Below, one piece after another: positions 26,890 through 35,976 of a stretch of DNA of 53,966 bases; within the stretch, counting starts at the first letter, position 1; each line of letters opens with the position of its first letter. The translations under genes and the position numbers were made by a program. The DNA lies in the NCBI GenBank assembly GCA_017650505.1, contig JAGCET010000025.1, positions 1 through 53,966 on the forward strand. The letters run 5' to 3'. Below the pieces are notes generated by a model. That model was not told the origin of the DNA, did not search any database, and saw only the letters and a program-made list of their open reading frames with translations. Source of the stretch: Alphaproteobacteria bacterium. Its GTDB lineage: Bacteria > Pseudomonadota > Alphaproteobacteria > Rs-D84.

Positions 26890-28750
26890 CTTTTTTCTTC
26901 TTGGTCACAGCGGTTTTTTCCCGGCTCTTCTTTTTACCGCCGATAATTTCCTTGATTTCATCACCGGTCAATGTCTCGCGCTTCAACAATTCTTCAGCCA
27001 ATTTTTGAACCGTTGATTTATTCTTGGTCAAAATCTTTATCGCATCGCGATATGCACTATCGGTCCAGTTTTTAATTTCCGCATCTACGATTTCCGCGGT
27101 CTTTTCCGATGCAGTTTCCAATGGCACACGGTTTCCAAAACTCTGAACCTGGTTCACGGCAACCATACCGATTTTATCGGACATACCGGCCGTGGTAATC
27201 GACCGCCGCGCAAGACGCGTTGCCATCGCAATATCGGCCTCGGCTCCGGTTGTAATCTTATTCGGCCCAAAAAACACTTCTTCGGATGCACGCCCCGCCA
27301 TTTCGATGGCAAGGTTGGCACGCACTTCGGCAATAGACATTGAAACTTTGTCATCTATTGGCAAATGTTGCACCATCCCAAGCGCACGCCCGCGCGGTAT
27401 AATTGTCGCCTTGTGTATCGGGTCGGCAACATCCGCATAATGCATCGCGACAAATGCATGTCCGGCCTCGTGATACGCGGTCAATTTTATGTCTTCGGGG
27501 CGCATTTTGCGAATCTTGCGCGGACCCATCAGCAATTTATCGCGTGCCTCTTCCACATCATCGGGCGCAACCATTTTATGACCAACACGCACCGCGTGCA
27601 ACGCAGCCTCGTTCAACAGGTTTTCTAAATCCGCCCCCGACAGACCCGTTGTGCCACGTGCCAAATCCCCAAGGTTCACATCATCATGAATTTTTATTTT
27701 CTTGGCATGCAATTCCAAAATTGCCTTGCGGCCCGCCATATCGGGTAAATCTATATAAACCTGGCGATCAAAGCGCCCGGGGCGCAACAATGCCGGGTCC
27801 AACATATCGGGCCGATTCGTCGCACCAATAACAATAATGCCCGTTTCGTTTGCAAACCCGTCCATTTCAATAAGCAACTGATTCAACGTCTGTTCGCGGT
27901 CTTGGTCATTAAAAGAATTCTGACTGCGCCGTTGCCCAATCGCATCTATTTCGTCGATAAACAGCAAACACGGTGCATTCCGCTTTGCCATTTCAAAAAT
28001 CTCTTTGATTTTCGCAACCCCAAGGCCGACGATAATTCCGGAAAAATCACTGCCCGATGCAGCAAAGAACGGCACATTCGCTTCGCCCGCGATGGCACGT
28101 GCCAACAATGTTTTTCCCGTTCCCGGTTCCCCCGACAGCAATACCCCACGCGGTACACGCGCACCAACAGCCGCAAATTTTGATTTATCACGCAGGAAAT
28201 CTACAACTTCGGCCAATTCCTGTTTTTCTGAATCTATACCCGCGACATCTTTAAATGTTGTTTTGGGTTTTCCGGTTGTAATTTTCGTCGGATTTTGCCC
28301 AATAAGGCTGCGACTTAAACCGCCGGCGCCACCACGCATTCCACGGAAAATCCACCATATAAAGAATAGCCCCATCAAAATAGGCACCCATGTTCCCAAA
28401 TAATCCACCCAACCCTTGGACGTATCCAGCGACACCGCGGTACCACCATTTGAAAATTTTTCCAACAGTTCTGGGTTATAGGTCAAAACCGCATTGTACT
28501 TTGTGCCATCATTCATAACACCACTTGCAGTATCGCCACGAATTTTCATAGTTTTGATTTCGCCTGCACGCCGCAGCAAATCAGAAAAAGACAATTCCAC
28601 CGGTTCTGCAACCACAACACCACCGGGGCCAACCGCGCCATCACGCGAAAGAAACGCGCCACCAACAACCACAATAAACAGCACCACAAACAACACAAAA
28701 AACCACGAACCACGATCGCGCTTTTTATTTTTTCCGATTTTGTTTAACAT
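26876..28750 (-). CDS. ftsH: ATP-dependent zinc metalloprotease FtsH
   Basis: 624 residues. Two transmembrane helices (about 16-34 and 120-138) bracket a small periplasmic domain. The AAA+ module follows: Walker A GEPGTGKT at 207-214, Walker B LLFIDEIDAIG, and the second region of homology with NRPDMLDPALLRPGRFD. The M41 protease domain has HEAGH. FtsH degrades membrane and regulatory proteins. The start at 28750 follows AAAGGA at eight bases; upstream in-frame codons belong to the end of tilS, with which it overlaps by 26 bases. The tilS-ftsH order is standard in Alphaproteobacteria. The C terminus is a lysine-rich tail. Confidence 0.98.
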   Translation of the reverse strand: MLNKIGKNKKRDRGSWFFVLFVVLFIVVVGGAFLSRDGAVGPGGVVVAEPVELSFSDLLRRAGEIKTMKIRGDTASGVMNDGTKYNAVLTYNPELLEKFSNGGTAVSLDTSKGWVDYLGTWVPILMGLFFIWWIFRGMRGGAGGLSRSLIGQNPTKITTGKPKTTFKDVAGIDSEKQELAEVVDFLRDKSKFAAVGARVPRGVLLSGEPGTGKTLLARAIAGEANVPFFAASGSDFSGIIVGLGVAKIKEIFEMAKRNAPCLLFIDEIDAIGQRRSQNSFNDQDREQTLNQLLIEMDGFANETGIIVIGATNRPDMLDPALLRPGRFDRQVYIDLPDMAGRKAILELHAKKIKIHDDVNLGDLARGTTGLSGADLENLLNEAALHAVRVGHKMVAPDDVEEARDKLLMGPRKIRKMRPEDIKLTAYHEAGHAFVAMHYADVADPIHKATIIPRGRALGMVQHLPIDDKVSMSIAEVRANLAIEMAGRASEEVFFGPNKITTGAEADIAMATRLARRSITTAGMSDKIGMVAVNQVQSFGNRVPLETASEKTAEIVDAEIKNWTDSAYRDAIKILTKNKSTVQKLAEELLKRETLTGDEIKEIIGGKKKSREKTAVTKKKKVAGK

Positions 28751-29720
28751 ATTTTTTTTCCTTTCCATATCTTGTCCTAAAACTTGTTTTTTCACCTTCA
28801 CGCACAACCAAGATTTTTTCACCCAATCGCCGCACCACACAATGTCCAATCGTGAACTTGCAATCGCCCCCCAATTTTTCCAATGCCAACGATAAAGACT
28901 TTAACCGCGGTTGGTACCGATCCCCCCCAATTTTTTGAATCAGCGTTCCAAGAAACTTTAACCTAATATCACCCCCAAGGTCAAATAGAAAAGTTTCATT
29001 AAATATCGCCCGATTTTTAACAATTACCGCCGATACCAATCCGGACATATCACGTTCCATCGATTCGCGCACCCGCCCAAGGTTTTGAATTGCCAACAAC
29101 AACCGGTCATCTGAAACACCCAATTTTTCTTGGACTTCGTTCCGATTCTGGCGAATTTTCACACGCGTATAGTGCGGATCAAAATTCATTTCATCCGAAA
29201 AATATTTGATATTATTCCCATCGCAATATTCTTGCAATTCCGACCGAAACACACCCAACAGTGGCCGCAAGATTTTTACCCCATCAACCCGACCAACACC
29301 CCGCATAGCGGCAAGCCCATAAACCCCACTGCCCCGCGCCAAATTCATCCAAAATGTTTCAATCTGGTCATCGGCCTGGTGCGCGGTTGCAATATATCCA
29401 ATACGATTTTCATGGCAAAAATCGGTCATAAATTTATACCGTGCCACACGTGCCGCATCTTCTAACCCAGTCTTGGGTTTGTCCCCGCACCATTTGAACA
29501 CGTGGCACGGAACATTTAACTTTTTACACAAATCTTGGACATACTTTGCCTCGGTATCGGCGGCGGGACGCAGGCAATGATTGACATGCAGACAAACAAC
29601 GTCCATTCCCATTTCCACCAACCAATGCAACAGTGCGACCGAATCAACGCCGCCACTGACACCCACGGCGATTTTCTGGCCGACATATTTTCCCATAAAA
29701 TCGACAAAATTTTTATTCAT
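28725..29720 (-). CDS. tilS: tRNA(Ile)-lysidine synthetase
   Basis: 331 residues. Converts C34 of tRNA-Ile(CAU) to lysidine so that it reads AUA. The PP-loop ATPase motif SGGVDS is at residues 22-27, followed by the family segments VNHCLRPAAD, CHVFKW and TAHQADDQIETFWMNLARGSG. The C-terminal region is shorter than in E. coli TilS (432 residues), as in many Alphaproteobacteria. Either ATG 29720 or ATG 29729 could be the start. No ribosome binding site precedes them, and TAGAAT lies just upstream of 29729, so the message may be leaderless. Overlaps ftsH by 26 bases, so the two are co-transcribed. Confidence 0.94.
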   Translation of the reverse strand: MNKNFVDFMGKYVGQKIAVGVSGGVDSVALLHWLVEMGMDVVCLHVNHCLRPAADTEAKYVQDLCKKLNVPCHVFKWCGDKPKTGLEDAARVARYKFMTDFCHENRIGYIATAHQADDQIETFWMNLARGSGVYGLAAMRGVGRVDGVKILRPLLGVFRSELQEYCDGNNIKYFSDEMNFDPHYTRVKIRQNRNEVQEKLGVSDDRLLLAIQNLGRVRESMERDMSGLVSAVIVKNRAIFNETFLFDLGGDIRLKFLGTLIQKIGGDRYQPRLKSLSLALEKLGGDCKFTIGHCVVRRLGEKILVVREGEKTSFRTRYGKEKKYVKQNRKK

Positions 29721-29738
29721 AACCGTCATATTCTATGC

Positions 29739-29744
29739 TATAAT
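29739..29744 (+). promoter_or_regulatory. Extended -10 promoter of the LOG-family gene
   Basis: TATAAT preceded by TGC, with a weak TTCATA 17 bases upstream (29716-29721). It lies in the 48-base gap between divergent tilS and the LOG gene. Confidence 0.6.
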
Positions 29745-29768
29745 TCCGAAAAATAAAGGAAAAAAGAC

Positions 29769-30326
29769 ATGACACATAAAATTAAAACGGTCGCGGTTTA
29801 TTGCGGTCACACATTTGGTTTAAATCCAGAATTTGCAGGCGATGCCACTTTGATGGGTGAACTTATTGCCAAAAACGGCCTAAGCATGGTGTTTGGTGGT
29901 GGCGATGTTGGTTTAATGGGTGCGGTGTCCAGTGCCGCATTGGATAATGGTGCGCACGTGACCGGCATTTCAACCGAACACGTCGTCGCCCTTCAAGAAC
30001 CCGTCCACCAAGGAATAAACGTTGAAATTGTAGGCGGTGTAAATGAACGCAAACAAAAAATGTTTGAATTATCGGACGCCTTTATCATATTACCCGGTGG
30101 CATTGGAACCCTGAACGAAGTGACGGATATTTTAACCATGCAACAAATTGGTGAAACGACCAAACCGATATTCTTTTTGAATACTTGCCGTTTTTGGGGT
30201 CCATTGCACGATTTGATTATCGACATGTTAAACAATAAATTCGTTGAAACATTGGACGATTATAGGGTTATTATTTCCGGCACCCCAAACGAACTTATAG
30301 ATGCGGTTTTGAACTATAAAGGTTAA
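29769..30326 (+). CDS. LOG family nucleotide phosphoribohydrolase (TIGR00730)
   Basis: 185 residues. A Rossmann-like protein with the LOG signatures MVFGGGDVGLMGAVSSAAL, the RKQKMFELSDAFIILPGGIGTLNE segment (motif PGGxGTxxE) and an N-terminal YCGHTFG. Members cleave N6-modified adenosine monophosphates (cytokinin activation in plants) or other nucleoside monophosphates; in bacteria the physiological substrate is often unknown. AAAGGA lies eight bases before the start. Its stop codon overlaps the end of the convergent DUF167 gene by four bases. Confidence 0.92.
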   Translation: MTHKIKTVAVYCGHTFGLNPEFAGDATLMGELIAKNGLSMVFGGGDVGLMGAVSSAALDNGAHVTGISTEHVVALQEPVHQGINVEIVGGVNERKQKMFELSDAFIILPGGIGTLNEVTDILTMQQIGETTKPIFFLNTCRFWGPLHDLIIDMLNNKFVETLDDYRVIISGTPNELIDAVLNYKG

Positions 30327-30544
30327 GGCAGTTCGACAACCTTGGTCCGCGACGTCGCACCCCGAATGATTTTGATTTGTGATTTTGGCACATGAAAGTA
30401 TTCGGCCAACGCGCGAATAACCGCATCATTTGCCGCACCATCAACCGGCGCAGCGGTTATATGCACACGATAGGCACCATTTGCACCCAATTCTATTTTA
30501 TTCTGTCGCGCGCGCGGAATAACACGCAAATTTATTCTTGGCAT
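30323..30544 (-). CDS. DUF167 (YggU-type) family protein
   Basis: 73 residues covering the whole DUF167 domain: LRVIPRARQNKI, YRVHITAAPVDGAANDAVIRALAEYF, and SQIKIIRGATSRTKVVEL. The conserved PVDGxAN motif is intact. The family is widespread and its molecular role is not established. It overlaps the 3' end of the HIT-family gene by 13 bases and is very probably translated from the same message. Confidence 0.93.
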   Translation of the reverse strand: MPRINLRVIPRARQNKIELGANGAYRVHITAAPVDGAANDAVIRALAEYFHVPKSQIKIIRGATSRTKVVELP

Positions 30545-30918
30545 AACATTTCTTTCATAATTTCAAAGCAACTATCCGTCTTTTCACCGGCGACAAGATG
30601 CAAATGAAAATGAAACACACTTTGATTAAACAATGGTGCAGACAATCCCGCATTTGCAAAGACATTAAATTCGCCATCCACGCCCAATGCCGCGGCGGTT
30701 TTATCGAAACAATCCCAAAATCCGGCCTGTTCCGCGGGCGTTGCGCGGCGCACAAAATCCAAAATATTTTCATATTCGCCACGTGGCACAACCAAAACAT
30801 GAGTCTTGCACAATGGATTCACATCATAAAAAGACATCGCATATTCGTTTTCTATAACTTTTTTCGACGGAATCTCGCCCCGAATAATTTTTGCAAATAC
30901 ATTATTTTTGTCATACAT
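30532..30918 (-). CDS. HIT family nucleotide-binding hydrolase (HinT-like)
   Basis: 128 residues. The N terminus (FAKIIRGEIPSKKVIENEYAMSFYD) and the histidine triad FHFHLHLV near residue 105 identify a HinT-type protein; such enzymes hydrolyse purine nucleoside phosphoramidates and acyl-adenylates. The ribosome binding site AAGGGG sits in the 3' arm of a hairpin that ends six bases before the start codon, so initiation may be controlled by that structure or the hairpin may only be the terminator of the upstream gene. Followed by DUF167 with a 13-base overlap. Confidence 0.93.
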   Translation of the reverse strand: MYDKNNVFAKIIRGEIPSKKVIENEYAMSFYDVNPLCKTHVLVVPRGEYENILDFVRRATPAEQAGFWDCFDKTAAALGVDGEFNVFANAGLSAPLFNQSVFHFHLHLVAGEKTDSCFEIMKEMLCQE

Positions 30919-30921
30919 AAA

Positions 30922-30944
30922 AATCCCCTTTGGCTAAGGGGATT
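30922..30944 (-). terminator. Terminator hairpin that also contains the HIT gene's ribosome binding site
   Basis: On the minus strand AATCCCCTT pairs with AAGGGGATT around AGCCA, followed by TTT and the HIT start codon. It lies between the triple-repeat gene (ending at 30984) and the HIT gene, so it can terminate the former; its second arm is the AAGGGG used to start the latter. Confidence 0.65.
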
Positions 30945-30983
30945 GTATCAGAAACATTCAAACCTTTTCAACGAAAAAGATTT

Positions 30984-32243
30984 TTATATCACGCGCCCAC
31001 CATCATTACGCATATAATTCTGTTGCCCCGGCTGTTTACGCGCTTCGACCGCATGGTTTAATTCATTATAAACGAAGTTAAATATTGATGGGTGATTGTC
31101 CCAAGATTGGCATTTAATTGTATTTAAACCATTCGGAGATTTGGCGCCACCATCCTGTTGAGTACCACGATAAATTTTTAATCCAAGTTTCGCCAATAAA
31201 TCCTGCGCTTCCTTAGAAGACTCGTACGGGAAAGAAAAATATATATTTTCTAAAGAAGAATATACAGCATCACGACCCTTCCACACCCCACGCACAATTT
31301 CTTTCAACCTTTTCATTGCCTGTTTATCTACCCGCGCATAGTGTTGCAATCTTTCCGCCACAGGTCTTACAGTTTCAGAAATCGGGCACCGCAAAACCGT
31401 AACCTCGATTCCATCGGCATGACTAACATGACGTTCGGTTGAAACACCAACACGCCCAAGCAAATTTTGGGCTTCATCTAAACACCTATACGGGAAATAA
31501 AAATAATAATACACCACATTATCCCCGGAACGCGCAGTTTTAACCGCGGTCACAATTTCCGTCAGACGCGCAAAATTTTCTTCATCTTCCAAATCGTCTC
31601 GCTTTTGATTATTTTTAATATGTTCCCCCAATTTACTAATAATCTCTTTCGCGTAACCCGGAACCATCACCGATGGGAACCGCAAGACCGTTTGTTCCAA
31701 TCCATCTAACCGACTAACATGACTTTGTGTCAACATACCGGCATCATAGAATAAATCTTGGGCCAATTTCAATTTATCCGCCGGCATATAGAAATAGAAC
31801 CATTTTCCGCCATCACTGGAACGTACATTATATTCAATCTTTGTAACGATACCCTTTAATTCTTCGACTGCTTTTCGACGTTTTTGATCTTCGTCTTCTT
31901 TTTCACGTTGGACATTTGGATTATAATTTGCAGCCTTTTTAAACATATTATTTACCCGCATTGGCAAATCCAAATCTTCCGTCATTTCACAAACCGTAGT
32001 ATCTATCATTCTGCTTTGACCTAAATCAAACGTAATTTCTTGAACACTGGCGCCACTGACCACGGACACAGCACCAGGTTTTATTTGAAACCGAACACCA
32101 TTCATAGACAAAACATTCTGCAAAATTTTACCCATACCATCGCTGCGCGGTCGAATATAACCCCGATTAGTATTCTTGTCTGCGACAGTGGATTCAGCAC
32201 AAATCGCAAAAACATCACGAATTTCCGGATATGTATAATTCAT
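30984..32243 (-). CDS. Orphan protein with three internal repeats
   Basis: 419 residues, no signal peptide or membrane segment. After an N-terminal region with its own strands (residues 1-100) and a charged linker (112-125, EKEDEDQKRR), three homologous units follow at about 129-210, 227-305 and 313-395. Each begins with LxxIV, has an aromatic strand ending in a FYxP or FSFPY motif, a helix of the form AQDLL, then HVSxxDGxExTVLR-like sequence (HVSRLDGLEQTVLRFP, HVSHADGIEVTVLRCP; weaker in the third). The units look like small alpha/beta modules, perhaps binding or regulatory. AAAGGAGAG precedes the start. I do not recognise the family. Confidence 0.75.
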   Translation of the reverse strand: MNYTYPEIRDVFAICAESTVADKNTNRGYIRPRSDGMGKILQNVLSMNGVRFQIKPGAVSVVSGASVQEITFDLGQSRMIDTTVCEMTEDLDLPMRVNNMFKKAANYNPNVQREKEDEDQKRRKAVEELKGIVTKIEYNVRSSDGGKWFYFYMPADKLKLAQDLFYDAGMLTQSHVSRLDGLEQTVLRFPSVMVPGYAKEIISKLGEHIKNNQKRDDLEDEENFARLTEIVTAVKTARSGDNVVYYYFYFPYRCLDEAQNLLGRVGVSTERHVSHADGIEVTVLRCPISETVRPVAERLQHYARVDKQAMKRLKEIVRGVWKGRDAVYSSLENIYFSFPYESSKEAQDLLAKLGLKIYRGTQQDGGAKSPNGLNTIKCQSWDNHPSIFNFVYNELNHAVEARKQPGQQNYMRNDGGRVI

Positions 32244-32306
32244 AAATCTCTCCTTTACCTATCGCGCGAATTATATCATATTCTCTTAGGTATGTAAAGC
32301 GCCCAC

Positions 32307-32334
32307 TTGAAATTGCTTTTTTTCTTATTATATT
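32307..32334 (+). promoter_or_regulatory. Probable promoter of groES-groEL
   Basis: TTGAAA (32307-32312), 16 bases, TATATT (32329-32334), in context CTTGAAA. The CTTGAAA word also fits an RpoH -35 box, but no matching RpoH -10 is present, and no CIRCE inverted repeat is seen. Confidence 0.55.
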
Positions 32335-32375
32335 TTCGTGGACAACGTAGTACATACACATAAAAAGGAGTTGTT

Positions 32376-32663
32376 ATGTTTAAACCACTAAATAACTATG
32401 TTCTTATCCAAAGAATCGAAGAAGAAAACAAAACGGCCGGTGGCATTATCATTCCCGACACCGCGAAAGAAAAGCCTTCGCGTGGTCGCGTGATTGCGAT
32501 CGGTGGTGGCGCATTCGAACACGGCGTGCGCGTGCCAATGACGGTCAAAGTTGGGGACACCGTGCTGTTTGCGAAATGGGCATCCAGTGCGAACGATGTC
32601 AAAATTGACGGCGTTGACTATGTCTTGGTCAAAGAATCTGATATTTTGGGAATAATTGAATAA
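32376..32663 (+). CDS. groES: Co-chaperonin GroES
   Basis: 95 residues. The seven-subunit lid of the GroEL folding chamber. Starts with [20 protein letters not shown] and has the mobile loop region [18 protein letters not shown], then the roof loop and the C-terminal [25 protein letters not shown] lies upstream at good spacing. Eleven bases separate it from groEL. Confidence 0.98.
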   Translation: MFKPLNNYVLIQRIEEENKTAGGIIIPDTAKEKPSRGRVIAIGGGAFEHGVRVPMTVKVGDTVLFAKWASSANDVKIDGVDYVLVKESDILGIIE

Positions 32664-32674
32664 GGAGTAAAATT

Positions 32675-34294
32675 ATGGCAAAAGATATTGTTTTTGATAC
32701 TGATAAATTGGCGGCCGGTGTGGATAAACTGGCGAACGCGGTAAAAATCACTATGGGGCCCAAGGGTCGCACGGTTGTTATCGACAAATCTTATGGTGCA
32801 CCGGTTGCAACCAAGGATGGTGTGACGGTGGCCAAAGCGGTGTCACTAAAAGACCCGACCGAAAACATTGGTGCACGTATGATTCAAGAAGTCGCGAAAA
32901 AAACTGGTGATGATGCCGGTGATGGCACAACAACCGCAACCGTATTGGCACAAAAAATTGTACGCGAAGGACGTCGCGTTATCGCCGCGGGCATGAATCC
33001 AATGGATGTTAAGCGCGGTATCGACATCGCCACTGCGGCCGTTGTTGCCGATATTGAATCACACGCACGTCCGGTTAAAAACAGTGCCGAAATTGCCCAA
33101 GTTGCAACAATTTCTGCAAATAACGATAACGACATCGGTAAAAAAATCGCCGATGCAATGGAACGTGTCGGCCAAGAAGGCGTTATTACCGTCGAAGAAG
33201 CCAAAGGATTGGATACCGAAATCGATGTCGTTGAAGGTATGCAATTTGACCAAGGCTTTATGTCACCATATTTCGTCAGCAACAGCGAAAAAATGTTGGC
33301 CGAATTGGACGGTGCGGCTGTATTAGTTTCTGAAAAGAAAATTTCGGGACTTCAGGCATTGTTGCCAATTTTGGAACCAATTGTCCAGCAAGGTCGCCCA
33401 TTGTTGATTATTGCCGAAGATGTCGAATCCGAAGCGTTGGCAACGTTGGTATTGAACCGTCTGCGTGGCGGATTAAAGGTCTGTGCGGTCAAGGCACCCG
33501 GATTCGGCGATCGACGCAAAGCGATGTTGCAAGATATCGCCATTGTCACCAGCGCAACGGTTATATCCGACGATATGGGTATGACATTCGATAATATTAC
33601 ACCGGCGGTACTGGGTTCGGCAAAACGCGTTGTCGTTGATAAATCTTCGACACTGATTGTTGGCGGAGCGGGCGACAAGGGCGCAATTGCAAATCGTGCC
33701 GATGAAATCCGTAAACAGATTAAAGAAAGCACCAGCGATTATGACCGAGAAAAATTGGCAGAACGCCTTGCTAAATTGGTTGGCGGCGTCGCCGTGATAA
33801 AGGTTGGCGGTATGACCGAAGTCGAAGTCAAAGAAAAGAAAGACCGTGTTGATGACGCACTGGCCGCGACGCGTGCCGCGGTCGCCGATGGAATCGTCGC
33901 CGGTGGCGGTGTTGCATTGGTTCGTGCTGTTTCTGCACTGGATAAAGTCAAGGGCGCAAACACCGACCAAAACGTTGGCATCGACATTGTGCGTCGTGCG
34001 ATTGTCGCACCCTGCGCCCAAATCGCCGAAAACGCCGGTGTGTCGGGCGAAATCGTTGTCGGCAAAGTTTCTGAATCAAAAGACTATAATTTCGGATACA
34101 ATGCCCAAACAGACGAATACGTCGATATGATGAAGGCGGGAATTATCGACCCGGCCAAGGTTGTAAAAACCGCCATTATGGCGGCGGCATCGACCGCGGG
34201 TGTAATGCTGACCACAGGTGCGGTAATGTCTGAAATTCCCGAAGAGAAATCGGCAAATCCACAAATGCCCGCCGGAATGCCCGGAATAATGTAA
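32675..34294 (+). CDS. groEL: Chaperonin GroEL
   Basis: 539 residues, the standard length. The ATP-binding motif [12 protein letters not shown], the equatorial [17 protein letters not shown] segment and GGGVALVRA are present. The C terminus ends PAGMPGIM rather than in the GGM repeats of E. coli, a variation seen in several bacteria. Forms the bacterial folding chamber with GroES and is part of the same transcript. A hairpin at 34313-34338 follows. Confidence 0.98.
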   Translation: MAKDIVFDTDKLAAGVDKLANAVKITMGPKGRTVVIDKSYGAPVATKDGVTVAKAVSLKDPTENIGARMIQEVAKKTGDDAGDGTTTATVLAQKIVREGRRVIAAGMNPMDVKRGIDIATAAVVADIESHARPVKNSAEIAQVATISANNDNDIGKKIADAMERVGQEGVITVEEAKGLDTEIDVVEGMQFDQGFMSPYFVSNSEKMLAELDGAAVLVSEKKISGLQALLPILEPIVQQGRPLLIIAEDVESEALATLVLNRLRGGLKVCAVKAPGFGDRRKAMLQDIAIVTSATVISDDMGMTFDNITPAVLGSAKRVVVDKSSTLIVGGAGDKGAIANRADEIRKQIKESTSDYDREKLAERLAKLVGGVAVIKVGGMTEVEVKEKKDRVDDALAATRAAVADGIVAGGGVALVRAVSALDKVKGANTDQNVGIDIVRRAIVAPCAQIAENAGVSGEIVVGKVSESKDYNFGYNAQTDEYVDMMKAGIIDPAKVVKTAIMAAASTAGVMLTTGAVMSEIPEEKSANPQMPAGMPGIM

Positions 34295-34297
34295 GAA

Positions 34298-34354
34298 AGT
34301 GTTTAGTGGACGGTGTTAGTGGCCGAAACCACTAACACTAACCACTATCACTAA
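34298..34354 (+). other. Long imperfect hairpin between groEL and recO
   Basis: GTGTTAGTGG (34313-34322) pairs perfectly with CCACTAACAC (34329-34338) around CCGAAA; outside this TAGTGG and CCACTA can extend the pairing. It is built from CACTAAC words repeated about five times and lacks a T tract, so it may be an mRNA-processing or stability element rather than a terminator. Confidence 0.5.
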
Positions 34355-34362
34355 CCCCTAAC

Positions 34363-35025
34363 ATGACCCTTGAATCCACCGGAATTTTAATTGCACTGCG
34401 ACCGTTTGATGAACGAAACGCGGTGGCACGTATATTTTCACGCGATTTTGGTGTGATGACTGGGATGATGCGTGGTGCACTAAATGCGCGCACCAATAAA
34501 CCATTGGTTGGCCAGGTTGGATCCGTATCTTGGAATGCGCGTCTTGATTCGGCACTTGGTGTCTTTCATTGGGATGCGGAACGAAATCTGGCCGCACCAA
34601 TTATGGGAAACACCTTCGCATTGCAATTTATGAATTCTGCATTCGAAATGGTGTCCACTTTACTGCCCGAACGAGAAAATTACACAAATTTGTATGATGC
34701 GACACTAAACCTGTTAACCAACCTGCCCCAATGTTCTGATATGGCACAAGAATATTTGAATTGGGAAATTGGCCTAATTGGTGAATTGGGCTATGCATTT
34801 GACCTTGGGCATTGTTCTGGATGTGGGCGAACAACAAATCTGAACTATATCTCACCCAAAACTGCACGTGCGGTTTGTGATGATTGTGCGACACCGTACA
34901 TTTCAAAACTTTACAAGATGCCAATAAATCTTGGGACAACTTTTGCATTTTTGGAAAAGATTTGTCACGATATGGGCGCTAACATTCCGATTTCACGCAA
35001 AATTTTATCAAATAAAAAATTTTAA
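34363..35025 (+). CDS. recO: DNA repair protein RecO
   Basis: 220 residues. N-terminal OB-fold (ESTGILIALRPFDERNAVARIFSRDFGVMTGM), a helical middle, and a zinc finger CSGCG...CDDC at about residues 153-174. RecO works with RecR and RecF to load RecA on SSB-coated single-stranded DNA at gaps. No ribosome binding site is obvious; CCCCTAACATG lies directly at the start codon. Follows groEL by 68 bases. Confidence 0.93.
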   Translation: MTLESTGILIALRPFDERNAVARIFSRDFGVMTGMMRGALNARTNKPLVGQVGSVSWNARLDSALGVFHWDAERNLAAPIMGNTFALQFMNSAFEMVSTLLPERENYTNLYDATLNLLTNLPQCSDMAQEYLNWEIGLIGELGYAFDLGHCSGCGRTTNLNYISPKTARAVCDDCATPYISKLYKMPINLGTTFAFLEKICHDMGANIPISRKILSNKKF

Positions 35026-35105
35026 GAATTTTTTTCATTTATTTGTTGCAAAACCCAAATTTCTTTTGCTAAGATAACACCGTTCAACAAGCAAAGGAGA
35101 AAACT

Positions 35106-35930
35106 ATGTTTTGGACAATCCTCGTACTAATTGTTGGTATCGCGCTGTTTTTGTTCGGCGGCATGTTCGCAAAACAAGACGGCAAGAAAACAACAAATGA
35201 CAACAAAATTGTCAAAAAAGTGGTCAAATTGGTTTCTATCATTTTGATTGCTGGCTGTGTATGCCGTCTGTATACACCTTATTATCTGACACATACGAAC
35301 CCAATGATCTTGCAAGATATGGTTTCGGCGATGCAGGAACAACAGAATGCGGAAAAGAACAAAGCGATCCGCAAATATGTTCGTTCGAATATCGGCGAAA
35401 TGATTGCAGATGCACCGGTTTGGGGCAACGAAGATGCAAAGCACACAATATTCTTGTGGTCTGATTATTCTTGCCCGTATTGCCGTCGTGTTCATGGTGA
35501 ATTGGCACGTGTTATGGCCGACCGTGATGACGTCCGCGTTGTGTTAAAGAACTTCTCGATTCATGGCGAATTGTCTGATGCCCCGGCCAAGGCTGTGATT
35601 GCGGCAAAACTGCAAGGCAACGACAAAGCGGCCGCATTGGATAGAAAGTTGATGGAAAAAGAATATTATACCCAAGACGATATGAAAGATCGTTCCAAAC
35701 TGGGCGAAAAGATTCAAAAGAATGTTATGAATTTGGCCGCCGAAGTTGGTTTGGACACCGCACAATTGGAACGTGATATGAAAGGACCAGTTGTCGCACG
35801 TGAATTGAAAAACGTTCGTGATTTGGCGCAAAAGTTCGAAATCAGCGGTACACCGTACCTGGTTATTGGCGAACGTGCATTCCCGGGTGCAATTCCATAC
35901 GATCAAATCATTGAAGCGTTGGATAAATAA
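35106..35930 (+). CDS. DsbA-family thiol oxidoreductase, membrane anchored
   Basis: 274 residues. Two hydrophobic segments at the N terminus (about 2-22 and 38-58) anchor the protein; a thioredoxin-fold domain of the DsbA/Thioredoxin_4 type follows. The active site CPYC is at residues 123-126 within WSDYSCPYCRRVHGEL, and the cis-proline loop is GTPYLVIG. Probably introduces or shuffles disulphides in the periplasm, which would fit a genome that encodes several large cysteine-rich secreted proteins. AAAGGAG lies upstream. TTGCAA and TAAGAT at 18-base spacing upstream may be its promoter. A terminator follows at 35951. Confidence 0.92.
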   Translation: MFWTILVLIVGIALFLFGGMFAKQDGKKTTNDNKIVKKVVKLVSIILIAGCVCRLYTPYYLTHTNPMILQDMVSAMQEQQNAEKNKAIRKYVRSNIGEMIADAPVWGNEDAKHTIFLWSDYSCPYCRRVHGELARVMADRDDVRVVLKNFSIHGELSDAPAKAVIAAKLQGNDKAAALDRKLMEKEYYTQDDMKDRSKLGEKIQKNVMNLAAEVGLDTAQLERDMKGPVVARELKNVRDLAQKFEISGTPYLVIGERAFPGAIPYDQIIEALDK

Positions 35931-35950
35931 TCGTGTTTCAGATATAAACG

Positions 35951-35976
35951 AAATTCCGCCAAACGGCGGAATTTTT
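35951..35976 (+). terminator. Bidirectional terminator between convergent genes
   Basis: AAATTCCGCC pairs with GGCGGAATTT around AAAC, followed by TTT; the complementary strand also has a T-rich end. It separates the DsbA-like gene from the membrane-protein gene whose stop is at 35975. Confidence 0.85.

Noticed and set aside
32281..32375. CIRCE operator or RpoH promoter before groES
   Set aside because: No TTAGCACTC inverted repeat is present. CTTGAAA fits an RpoH -35 box, but no matching -10 lies at the right distance, whereas a sigma70 pair does.
34298..34360. CRISPR-like direct repeats (CACTAAC words)
   Set aside because: The repeats are seven bases, irregular, without spacers, and most are arms of one hairpin. 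No cas gene is present anywhere in the window.
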